Source: Massilia violaceinigra
Lineage (GTDB): Bacteria > Pseudomonadota > Gammaproteobacteria > Burkholderiales > Burkholderiaceae_D
Reading direction: 5' to 3'
Assembly (NCBI RefSeq): GCF_002752675.1
Contig: NZ_CP024608.1
Coordinates: 6,820,001 to 6,884,000, forward strand
DNA: 64,000 nt
Shown: positions 18,835 through 27,369 of the stretch, one piece after another
Layout: each line of letters starts with the position of its first letter
Position numbering within the stretch: the first letter of the stretch is position 1
Made by a program: the position numbers and the translations under genes
The notes under the pieces: generated by a model
Databases searched by the model: none
Told to the model about the DNA's origin: nothing
Seen by the model: only the letters and a program-made list of their open reading frames with translations

Positions 18835-20033
18835 AGATCCTGTTCATCCATCAGAATTTCCCGGCCCAGTTCCTGCACCTGGCGGGCGACCTGGCGCAGC
18901 GCGGGCATCAGGTCGTTGCGCTGTGCCGCAACGCGCGTGCGGCGCCGCACGGGGTCGCGCTGCGCCCTTACCAGTTGCTGCGCCCGGCGATGCCCGAGAT
19001 CCATCCGCTGCTGGCCGAACAGGAAAGCCAGGTGCGCCACGCCGAAGCCTGCGCCGCCGCCGCCATGCAGCTGCAGCGCGAAGGCTTCGCGCCCGACATC
19101 GTGCTGGCCCATCCGGGCTGGGGCGAAGCGCTGTTCATCAAGGATGTGTTCCCGCACGCCAAACTGCTGCTCTATTGTGAATACTATTACGCGCTCGAAG
19201 GCCAGGATGTCGGCTTCGATCCCGGGCTGCCTCCGCTCAGCATGCCCGAACGCTGGCGCTTGCGCCTGCGCAACAGCACCAATCTGCTGAGCATGGAACT
19301 GGCCGACGCCGCCATCGCGCCCACCCGCTGGCAGCGCGACACCTATCCGGCCTGGGCGCGCGACAAGATCAGCGTCATCCATGACGGCATCGACAGCGAG
19401 CGGCTGCGCTTCAACCCGCAGGCAAGCCTGGCCTTGCCGGGCCTGGCCGCGCCGTTCGCGCCGGGCGATGAAGTGATCAGCTTTGTGGCGCGCAACCTGG
19501 AACCGATGCGCGGCTTCGATGTGTTCATGCGCGCGCTGCCGGACGTGCTGCGCCGCCGCCCGCACGCGCACGCGATCGTGGTCGGCGGGGACGAGGTCGG
19601 CTACGGCTATCCCGCTCCGGGCGGGCGCAGCTGGAAAGAGCACATGCTGGCCGAGGTCGGCGCGCGGCTGGACCTGTCGCGCGTGCATTTCGCCGGCCAG
19701 CTGACGCCGCGCGCATACCTCGACCTGCTCAGCATCAGCCGCGTGCACGCCTACTGGAGCGCGCCCTTCGTGCTGTCCTGGTCGTTCCTGGAGGCGGCCC
19801 TGAGCGGCGTGCCGGTGCTGGCCTCGGCCACCGCGCCGGTGCTCGAATTCGCCGCCGCCCTGGGCGTGCGCTGCGTGCCGTTTTTCGATGCCGCCGCCTG
19901 GGCCGATGCCATCGTCCTGCGCTGCGCGGGCGGCGCGCAGCCGCGCCAGGCGCCGCCGCCCTTGCCGGAACTGGTGCTGGAGAACTGCCTGGCGCGCCAG
20001 CGCCAGTGGCTGGCCACGGCGCTGGCAACATGA
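18831..20033 (+). CDS. Family 4 glycosyltransferase (GT-B fold)
   Basis: A 400-aa protein. The N-terminus MKILFIHQNFPAQFLHLAG is typical of GT4 enzymes with a GT4 N-terminal domain of the FPAQF type. The C-terminal Rossmann domain includes SVIHDGIDSERL, FVARNLEPMRGFDVF, VHFAGQLTPRAYLDLLS and the donor-binding region SWSFLEAALSGVPVLAS. These enzymes transfer sugars from NDP donors, often in capsule or exopolysaccharide synthesis. It overlaps the methyltransferase upstream (ATGA) and ends 33 bp before the next giant gene. Confidence 0.9.
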   Translation: MKILFIHQNFPAQFLHLAGDLAQRGHQVVALCRNARAAPHGVALRPYQLLRPAMPEIHPLLAEQESQVRHAEACAAAAMQLQREGFAPDIVLAHPGWGEALFIKDVFPHAKLLLYCEYYYALEGQDVGFDPGLPPLSMPERWRLRLRNSTNLLSMELADAAIAPTRWQRDTYPAWARDKISVIHDGIDSERLRFNPQASLALPGLAAPFAPGDEVISFVARNLEPMRGFDVFMRALPDVLRRRPHAHAIVVGGDEVGYGYPAPGGRSWKEHMLAEVGARLDLSRVHFAGQLTPRAYLDLLSISRVHAYWSAPFVLSWSFLEAALSGVPVLASATAPVLEFAAALGVRCVPFFDAAAWADAIVLRCAGGAQPRQAPPPLPELVLENCLARQRQWLATALAT

Positions 20034-20066
20034 AACCCCGTTTTTCTTACCGCACCTGGAGAACGC

Positions 20067-23000
20067 ATGGACCTGCATGACAATGCCCCTGAGGGCCACG
20101 CCGACGCCACGCTCGACGCTGCGCACGAGGCACAGGACGGGGCACCCCGGCGCCTGATTCGCGGGCGCATCGAGCGCGTCGACGCCGCCGGCGTGAGCGG
20201 CTGGTGCGTGGACCTCAATTGCCCGCAAGAGCAGCTGGCGCTCGAGTTTCGCGCCGGTGGCAGGCCGGTCGGGTTTACCACCTGCGGCGCGTGGCGCGAC
20301 GACTTGGGCGCCGAGGGTATCGACCCGGGGCGCATCGGCTTTCACTGGCCGCTGCCGCGCCACCTGCCGCAACTGGCGCTCGACACGCTCGAAGCCTGGG
20401 TCTTTGAAACCCCGGTGCGGCTCGAGCGCGCGCCGGCGCACGGGGCACACCTGGCGCGCGCCGCGCGCCAGGCGGGCGCCATCGTCATCGAACGGGTCGA
20501 GTCGTGCGGCATCGCAGGGATGCTGCGCGGGGCCGATCCGGCGCGCGCGCTGACGCTCGAACTGCATGCCGACGGGGTGCTGGCGGCCACCTGCTCGGCC
20601 GGCGCGCCCACCCATGCCTTCGTGCTGGCGCTACCGGATATCCTGTTCGACGGCCAGCCGCACCGGCTGCTGGTGCGCGCGCCCGAACTCGATGCCGAAC
20701 TGGCCCTGACGCCGGCGCAAAGCCTGTTCCAGGCCTACCAGGGCGGCAGCTGGCACATCCGCAACGGCATCCTGTACGGCTGGATCGATCCGCAGCGCTT
20801 GCCCGGCGGCGCGGCCGAACTGCGGGTCGACGACGGCGCCCGCAGCCTGGGCAAGATGCCGGTCGACGCCGCGACACTGGTCAACGGCGCCTTCAGCTTC
20901 AAGTTCGAGATGCCGTTCAGCGTCTACGATGGCGCCCGCCACGCGATCGCCATCAACCTGCAAGGCACGCGCTACCGCCTGTGCGCCCAGGGCGGCGCGC
21001 TCTCGCTGGCCTGGTGCAACAGCGTGATCGGCCGGGTCGACCTGATCGACGCCAACGGCATCTGCGGCTGGGCGCTCGATACCGCCGACAGCGGCGCGGT
21101 CCTGACGGTCGGCCTGTACCAGGACGAGCAATTGCTGGCCCAGGCCACGACCCGGATGGTGCGCAGCGATGTCAACGAGCTGTTCAGGAGCGAAGGCCGG
21201 CATGGCTTCGAGCTGCTGTTCCCGGCGGCCCTGTATGACCGCCAGGCGCGCCGGATCGCGGTGCGCGTGAACGGCGTGCCGCTTAATTTTCGCATCGAAC
21301 ACGACGTGCCGCTGCTGCTCAGCGAGCAGCAACTGGCCCAGATCGCGCCCGCCGAGCGCTACCAGGGCTATGTCGAGCAGCTCACCACCGGCGCCATCAT
21401 GGGCTGGGCCTGGGACCGCAAGAACCCCGCGCTGCCGGTGCACGTGGCGATCCATGTGGACGACCAGTTGCTGGACGTGGTACAGGCCAACCGCTTCAAC
21501 GCCCGCCTGCGCGGCGAGAACCGCCACGGCCATCATGTGTTCCTGCTCAAGTTCCCCACGCGCCTGATGAATGGCAGCAAGCGCCGCATCCGCGCCGTGA
21601 TCGTCGAAGGCAATCTCGAGATCAAGCAAAACGACGATACCTTGCTGTTCCCCCTGGTCGACCATGGCGCACGCCAGATCCGGCCCCTGCCGGACGGCCA
21701 CTATACCCACAGCGTGCCGCCCCGGCTGTGGCAAGGAGGGCGCCCGCGCGCCCCGGCCGTCGCCGCCGAATCGGCCACGCCGCTGATTTCCATCATCGTG
21801 CTGAACTGGAACGGCGCCACCATCCTGCGCGACTACCTCGACTCGATGCTGCGCATCGACTGGTTGCATTCCTACGAACTGCTGCTGGTCGACCATGGCT
21901 CGAGCGACGCCAGCCTGGAGGTGGCGGCCGAATACGCCGCGCGCCTGCCCTTGCGGGTGCTGGCGCGCGGCGTGAATTTTTCATTTTCGGCATCGAACAA
22001 CCATGCCGCGGCGCAGGCGCGCGGACGCTACCTGGTGTTCGCCAACAACGACCTGGTCATGCTGCACGACTGCTTCGCGCCCATGCGCGCCCACCTCGAC
22101 GACGAGCGGGTCGGCGCGGTCGGCCTGAAACTGCTCGAACCGCTCCCCAACGGCGCCGACGCGTGGCGCTTCATCACCCATCACCAGGGCGTGCAGTTCA
22201 AGACCGACAACCTGCCCGGCAAGGGCGGGCGCTACTACGCACCGATGGAAGTGGGCGAGCAGCCGCACGCCGACCTGGCCGGCTGCTACGACCTGCCGGT
22301 GGCCACCGGCGCACTGCTGATGTGCCGCAACGAGGATTTCCGCGCCGTCGGCGGTTTCCACGAAGGCTATGTGTACGGCATGGAAGACGTGGATCTGTGC
22401 CTGGCGCTGCGCCTCAAGCTCGGCAAGACGATCTTGTGCGATACCGCCGCGGTGGCGCTGCACAACCGCAGCGCCACGCGCGACGCCAAGATCCTGGCCG
22501 GCAGCGAGCAGAAAGTGTACTCGGCCAAGGTGCACGCCAACAACCGCAGGCTGTATATCGAGCGCTACGGGCGCGACCTGACGCGCACCATCCTGCGCGC
22601 GCTGGTCGAGGGCGACAGCATGTGGCGGCCGGCGCCGCTGCGCGTGACCATCGCCGTCACCGCCACCGACATCGGCACCGCGGCCGGCGACTTTTTCACC
22701 GCGCTCGAATTCGGCGAAGCCCTGCAGCGCCTGTACGGCTGGGAGGTGATGTTCGTCAACAACCAGGTGCACCAGCTGCCCGGCACCGACGTGGTCGTCG
22801 CCATGCGCCACGATTACGCCATCGACAAGATCAGCGAAGCCAATCCCGGCCTGGTGACGGTGGCCTGGGTGCGCAACCGGGTCGACCAATGGCTGGACGC
22901 GCCGCAATTGCAGGCTTACCAGCTGATCTTCGCCTCCTCGCACAAGGCGATCGAGCACATCAAGGCCGCCACCGGCATCGATGCCACCCTGCTGCCGATC

Positions 23001-24521
23001 GCCGCCAACGCGGCGCGCTTCCGGCCCATGCCCCCCGCCGCCGAACACGCCAGCGACGTCACCTTCACCGGCAGCTACTGGGGCGCCGAGCGCGAAGCGA
23101 TCGGCTTGCAGGACCTGGCGCGCGAGCCCTACCGCTTCGCCATCTACGGCCACGGCTGGCAAGACCGGCCCGACTGGAAAGCGAACTGGCGCGGCGCCGT
23201 GCCCTACGCCGCCCTGCCGCAGATCTACAACTCGGCCAAGATCGTGCTCGACGATTCGCACCCGGTCACGCGCGACTGGAACTCGCTCAATTCGCGCGTG
23301 TTCGACGCCATCGCCAGCGGCAAGCTGGTGCTGACCAATTGCAGCGGCGGCGCGGCCGAACTGTTTCCGGACCTGCTGCCCAGTTTCGATACCGACCAGC
23401 AATTGCAAGCCTTGCTGCGCCACTTCCTGCGCCACGACGACGAGCGCGAAGCGCTGGCCGCCAGGCTGCAGCGCGACGTGCTCGACAAGCATACCTACGA
23501 CCAGCGCGCCGCCACCTTCCGCCAGCGCCTGCGCGGCTTGCTCGAGCAGTCGCTGCGCTTTGCCATCAAGATCGGGGTGCCGTCCATGAAGGAGCGCGAA
23601 CAATGGGGCGACTACCATTTCGCGCTCGGCATCAAGCGCGCCCTGGAACGGCGCGGCCACGTGGCGCGCATCGATATCCTGCCCGACTGGTACGGCGGCC
23701 TGTGCGCGTCCGACGACGTGGTGATCGTGCTGCGCGGCCTGTCCCAGTACCAGCCGCAGCCGACCACGATCAACCTGGCCTGGCTGATCAGCCATCCGGA
23801 CGAGGTGACGGTGACCGAGCTGCAGCAGTATCACCACGTGTTCGTGGCCTCGGACAGCTTCGCGGCCTGGCTGGGCGAGCGCATGGGCGACCAGGTCAGC
23901 CCGCTGCTGCAATGCACCGATCCGGACCTGTTCTACCCGGAGCGCGATGCCGGACTGGACGTGCCGGAAGTGATTTTCGTCGGCAATTCGCGCGGGCAGT
24001 TGCGTGAAGTGGTGCAGTACGCGCTGGCCGGCGGGGTCGACTTCAAGGTCTATGGCGGCATGTGGGAAGGCATCCTGCCGCCGCACCAGGTGCCCCGGAC
24101 CTATATCGCCAACGCGCGCCTGCGGCATTATTATTCGGCGGCCAGGGTGGTGCTCAACGACCACTGGGGCGACATGCGCAGCCAGGGCTTTTTGTCGAAC
24201 CGCCTGTTCGATGCCGGCGCCTGCGGCGCCACCATCGTCACCGACGAGATGCAAGCGTGCCGCGCCCTGTTCGGCGATGCGCTACATTACTACAGCACGC
24301 CGCACAACCTGGCCAGCGAAGTAGCCAAAGCGCGGCGCGCCAGGTCCAGGCCGGACAAGGCGGGCCAGCGCTTGCGCGAACTGATCGTCAACCATCATAC
24401 CTTCCAGCACCGGGTCGACGCCATCCTGCAAGTGCTCGCGCGCCTGTCGCCACAGATGGCGGCCGGCGCGCAGGCGGGCGCCGCCGCGGCGGTCCATCCA
24501 TCCACCGGAGTTCAAGCATGA
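20067..24521 (+). CDS. Giant three-transferase glycosyltransferase with GW-repeat N-terminus
   Basis: A 1484-aa cytoplasmic protein. Residues about 30-540 hold five imperfect units spaced roughly 90-110 residues apart, each with a pattern like G-x-V-x-G-W-x-x-D (examples SGWCVDL near 44, LYGWID near 236, ICGWALD near 332, IMGWAWD near 444). They look like beta-sandwich modules. A GT2 domain follows (about 572-830: SIIVLNWNGA, VDHGSSD, FANNDLVM, GMEDVDLCLALR). The last 600 residues contain two tandem CgeB-like GT-B domains, one around YNSAKIVLDDSH (about 1060) and one around YYSAARVVLNDHWGD (about 1380), each followed by a family-typical R-x-FDA motif. It could add several sugars in sequence. 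Its stop overlaps the next gene (ATGA). Confidence 0.88.
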   Translation: MDLHDNAPEGHADATLDAAHEAQDGAPRRLIRGRIERVDAAGVSGWCVDLNCPQEQLALEFRAGGRPVGFTTCGAWRDDLGAEGIDPGRIGFHWPLPRHLPQLALDTLEAWVFETPVRLERAPAHGAHLARAARQAGAIVIERVESCGIAGMLRGADPARALTLELHADGVLAATCSAGAPTHAFVLALPDILFDGQPHRLLVRAPELDAELALTPAQSLFQAYQGGSWHIRNGILYGWIDPQRLPGGAAELRVDDGARSLGKMPVDAATLVNGAFSFKFEMPFSVYDGARHAIAINLQGTRYRLCAQGGALSLAWCNSVIGRVDLIDANGICGWALDTADSGAVLTVGLYQDEQLLAQATTRMVRSDVNELFRSEGRHGFELLFPAALYDRQARRIAVRVNGVPLNFRIEHDVPLLLSEQQLAQIAPAERYQGYVEQLTTGAIMGWAWDRKNPALPVHVAIHVDDQLLDVVQANRFNARLRGENRHGHHVFLLKFPTRLMNGSKRRIRAVIVEGNLEIKQNDDTLLFPLVDHGARQIRPLPDGHYTHSVPPRLWQGGRPRAPAVAAESATPLISIIVLNWNGATILRDYLDSMLRIDWLHSYELLLVDHGSSDASLEVAAEYAARLPLRVLARGVNFSFSASNNHAAAQARGRYLVFANNDLVMLHDCFAPMRAHLDDERVGAVGLKLLEPLPNGADAWRFITHHQGVQFKTDNLPGKGGRYYAPMEVGEQPHADLAGCYDLPVATGALLMCRNEDFRAVGGFHEGYVYGMEDVDLCLALRLKLGKTILCDTAAVALHNRSATRDAKILAGSEQKVYSAKVHANNRRLYIERYGRDLTRTILRALVEGDSMWRPAPLRVTIAVTATDIGTAAGDFFTALEFGEALQRLYGWEVMFVNNQVHQLPGTDVVVAMRHDYAIDKISEANPGLVTVAWVRNRVDQWLDAPQLQAYQLIFASSHKAIEHIKAATGIDATLLPIAANAARFRPMPPAAEHASDVTFTGSYWGAEREAIGLQDLAREPYRFAIYGHGWQDRPDWKANWRGAVPYAALPQIYNSAKIVLDDSHPVTRDWNSLNSRVFDAIASGKLVLTNCSGGAAELFPDLLPSFDTDQQLQALLRHFLRHDDEREALAARLQRDVLDKHTYDQRAATFRQRLRGLLEQSLRFAIKIGVPSMKEREQWGDYHFALGIKRALERRGHVARIDILPDWYGGLCASDDVVIVLRGLSQYQPQPTTINLAWLISHPDEVTVTELQQYHHVFVASDSFAAWLGERMGDQVSPLLQCTDPDLFYPERDAGLDVPEVIFVGNSRGQLREVVQYALAGGVDFKVYGGMWEGILPPHQVPRTYIANARLRHYYSAARVVLNDHWGDMRSQGFLSNRLFDAGACGATIVTDEMQACRALFGDALHYYSTPHNLASEVAKARRARSRPDKAGQRLRELIVNHHTFQHRVDAILQVLARLSPQMAAGAQAGAAAAVHPSTGVQA

Positions 24522-25987
24522 GCGCAGTCCTTTCCCAGATCCCCCCACCGCGCTTGCGCTTCATGGGCGAGAGCGACACCAGCTTCATGCCGGTGGCCGA
24601 GCAATTGAGCGCCACCGTGCTGGAACAGGTGGGCGGGCGCGATGTCGACCTGCTCGACATCGGCTGCGGCTACGGGCGCCTGGCGTACGGGCTGCGCCAG
24701 GCCGGTTTTGGCGGCAGCTACCGCGGCCTGGACATCCTGCGCGAGCATATCGCGTGGCTCAAGGAACACTTCGCCGCGCCCGACGATGGCGCGCGCTTCG
24801 GCTTCGACTTTATCAACGTCCACAATTCCCGCTACAATCCGGGCGGCCTGCCCCTGGCCGACGTCGCGCTGCCCTACGCCGAGAACAGCTTCGATTGCGT
24901 GACCGCGTTTTCCGTGTTCACCCACATGGAGGAGGATGACGTGCGCACCTACCTGCGCCGCATTCGTCCGCTGGTGCGCGAGAACGGCATCTGGATCGCC
25001 ACCTTTTTCTCGCTGCCCGACGGCTTTTCGCTGGCCACGCAAAACCCGCAGATGCGCTACCGCCTCAGGGAGCAGGTGTCCGAGCACGCCTTCGTCCACG
25101 ATCCGGCCGAACCGCTGCACGTGATCGCCTACCGGGAAGCGTTCCTGCGCACCCTGTTCGCGCAGGAAGGCTGGGAGCCGGTGGCGCACAAGGGCGGCAG
25201 CTGGCTGGGCGACCCGGCCAAGGGCGAGTTCCAGGACCGCTTCGCGCTGCGCAAGCGCGAAGCGCCAGTGGCGCTGGCGGTGGCGGCGCCGCAGCCGGAA
25301 CCCGCAGCGGCGCCACCGAGCTGCAATATCTGCGGCAACCAGGCCTTCGTGCCCGGCCCGTCCGGCCGCATGGCCGGCAGCGGCGCCGCCCCGTGCTGCG
25401 CGCGCTGCGGGGCGCTGGAACGCCATCGCGTGGTGCGCCAGATCTTTTTGGGCATGCCGATCGGCTATCTCGACTGGCGCCGCGGCCTGCAGTTCAGCCC
25501 CGACCCGGCCCAGCACACGGCCTGGTACCGCAGCTACGAAGTGTCGGTGTATGGCGGCTCCGGCAGCCTCGACATCCAGGCCATCGACCGGCCCGACGAC
25601 AGCTACGACTTCATCACGCTCAGTCACGTGCTCGAATGCATTCCGGACGACCTGACCGCGTTCGACGAGCTGCAGCGCGTGCTGGCCCCGCGCGGCCTGC
25701 TGCATATCGGCTTCGGCGGCGCCCAGGGGCGGGCGCTGAGCGAGGACTTCGAGGCCGATATCGACCAGTACGGCAACCGGCACCGCTACGGGCGCGATGT
25801 GTACCAGCGCTTCGGCTGCGCCGCCAAGGGCATGGGCATGCTGGCGGTGCAAGGGACCGATCCCGCCACCGGCGTGCGCGACGTGGCCTGGCTGTTCGTC
25901 AACCATGCGCCCGACGTGGCCTTGCTGCGCGGCTTCCTGCTGGCCTGGGATCCCACGCTGACCATCCTGGAGCAGGCCCTGCCATGA
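24518..25987 (+). CDS. Double methyltransferase with internal zinc ribbon
   Basis: 489 aa. The first SAM methyltransferase (about 40-245) has motif I LLDIGCGYGRLAYGLR (45-60) and the acidic GLDILREH. A four-cysteine ribbon follows (C269, C272, C294, C297: CNICG...CARCGALER). A second methyltransferase-like domain (about 330-465) has SYDFITLSHVLECIPDD and the tail RYGRDVYQRFG but lacks a clear glycine-rich motif I. The ribbon plus second domain recurs in the product of 30088-31785 and, decayed, in the product of 25984-27369. It is likely to methylate sugars of the glycan made by the neighbouring transferases. Start and stop overlap both neighbours by four bases. Confidence 0.86.
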   Translation: MSAVLSQIPPPRLRFMGESDTSFMPVAEQLSATVLEQVGGRDVDLLDIGCGYGRLAYGLRQAGFGGSYRGLDILREHIAWLKEHFAAPDDGARFGFDFINVHNSRYNPGGLPLADVALPYAENSFDCVTAFSVFTHMEEDDVRTYLRRIRPLVRENGIWIATFFSLPDGFSLATQNPQMRYRLREQVSEHAFVHDPAEPLHVIAYREAFLRTLFAQEGWEPVAHKGGSWLGDPAKGEFQDRFALRKREAPVALAVAAPQPEPAAAPPSCNICGNQAFVPGPSGRMAGSGAAPCCARCGALERHRVVRQIFLGMPIGYLDWRRGLQFSPDPAQHTAWYRSYEVSVYGGSGSLDIQAIDRPDDSYDFITLSHVLECIPDDLTAFDELQRVLAPRGLLHIGFGGAQGRALSEDFEADIDQYGNRHRYGRDVYQRFGCAAKGMGMLAVQGTDPATGVRDVAWLFVNHAPDVALLRGFLLAWDPTLTILEQALP

Positions 25988-27369
25988 ACCGCGACGCCAC
26001 GCCGGTGCGCCGCGAGCACGGCGCGCAGTGCAATCTGTGCGGCGCCGCCATGCCCGACCCGGCCGACGCCGGCGCCGGCGTGGCGCCGCCGGCCTGCCCC
26101 GCCTGCGCCAGCAGCGCGCCCCAGCGCGTGATGCGGCGGGTGTTCCAGGCGCTGCCGGCCGGCTTGCTGGCCTGGCGCAGGCACGCGCTGGAAGCGGGCC
26201 GGCACGGGGTCGATCCGGCCTGGTTCGGCGCGCCGGCGGCGGACGATGCCATGGCCGACTTCATGGCCGTCGAGCTCGACGCCCAGGGCGAGGCCATCGC
26301 CGCGGCGCTGGGGCGCCTGACGGCGCGCGGCGTGCTGTATGTGAGCGGCGCCGCGCCGGGCGCCATCGGCAGCGCCCTGGACATGCTGGCATCGATGACG
26401 GCGCTGCTGGCCAACCAGGGCTTGCCGTGCGCGGTGATCGCCATCGACGCCGCCGACCCCGGCAGCGGCGCGCGCCTGCCCGTCTGGCTGCTGCTGCGCG
26501 ACGCGGCGCAGGCCGAACGCTGGCACCACCACCTGGCGGCCTGGCCCGGGGCCGCGCCGATGGCGGCCGGGCCGGTGCCGGACCGCTTCGCGCCGCTGCG
26601 GGAAGAGCTCGCATACTGGCAGGCCGCGCGCTCCGAGTGTGCCTTCTGGTGGCGCGACGACGACCTGGTCGAAGACAGCGCCGCGCTGCGCCGCCTGGCC
26701 GCGCTGTCGCAGCGCCACCAGGCGCCGGTGCTGATGGCGGTGATCCCGGCCCAGGCCGATGCCGCGCTGGCGCAGGCGACGGCCGATGGCATGCCGACCC
26801 TGGTCTATTGCCAGCACGGCTGGGACCATGTCAACCATGAAGCGCCCGGCCAGCCCAGCAGCGAATTTGGCCCCGGGCGCGATCCGCAGGCGGCCGAGGC
26901 CGACCTGGAGCGGGGAGCGGAGCGCCTGCGCGCCCTGTTCGGCGAGCGCTTCCTGCCGGTCATGGTGCCGCCCTGGAACACGCTGGCGCCGGCGCTGGCG
27001 GCGCGCCTGCCGGCGCTCGGCCTGCATGGCTTGTCGCAGTATCTGTTCCAGCCGCGCGGCGCCGCGCCCGCCGGGCTGGTGCGGGTCGACACCCATCTCG
27101 ACATCGTCGACTGGAGCGCCGGCGCCGGCGTGCGCGATCCCGGGATGCTGGTCGAGCGCCTGGTATCGATCCTGCAATTGCGCCGCGCCGGCCAGCTGGA
27201 CGAGCCGCTCGGCATCCTCACCCACCACCGCGTCATGGCCGGCGGCACCTGGCGCTTCCTGGAGCAGCTGCTCGCGCTGACGGCCGAATTTCCCTGCGTG
27301 CGCTGGCTGCACCCGCGCGCCGTGTTCGGCGCCGCGCCGGCCAGCGAAGGAGCGCCATGCGCTGCCTGA
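25984..27369 (+). CDS. Polysaccharide deacetylase-like protein with N-terminal zinc ribbon
   Basis: 461 aa. The N-terminus repeats the ribbon seen upstream (C16, C19, C38, C41) and the segment after it (VMRRVFQALPAGLLAWRR), but the methyltransferase that should follow is reduced to a short, unrecognisable stretch (about 75-200). From about 215 on there is a NodB-type deacetylase: FWWRDDDLVED (D225-D227, metal ligands), VYCQHGWDHVNH (His ligands near 278-285) and VMVPPWN. LGILTHHRV supplies a late His. It probably removes acetyl groups from an amino sugar. Its stop lies 13 bases inside the next gene. Confidence 0.83.
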   Translation: MNRDATPVRREHGAQCNLCGAAMPDPADAGAGVAPPACPACASSAPQRVMRRVFQALPAGLLAWRRHALEAGRHGVDPAWFGAPAADDAMADFMAVELDAQGEAIAAALGRLTARGVLYVSGAAPGAIGSALDMLASMTALLANQGLPCAVIAIDAADPGSGARLPVWLLLRDAAQAERWHHHLAAWPGAAPMAAGPVPDRFAPLREELAYWQAARSECAFWWRDDDLVEDSAALRRLAALSQRHQAPVLMAVIPAQADAALAQATADGMPTLVYCQHGWDHVNHEAPGQPSSEFGPGRDPQAAEADLERGAERLRALFGERFLPVMVPPWNTLAPALAARLPALGLHGLSQYLFQPRGAAPAGLVRVDTHLDIVDWSAGAGVRDPGMLVERLVSILQLRRAGQLDEPLGILTHHRVMAGGTWRFLEQLLALTAEFPCVRWLHPRAVFGAAPASEGAPCAA

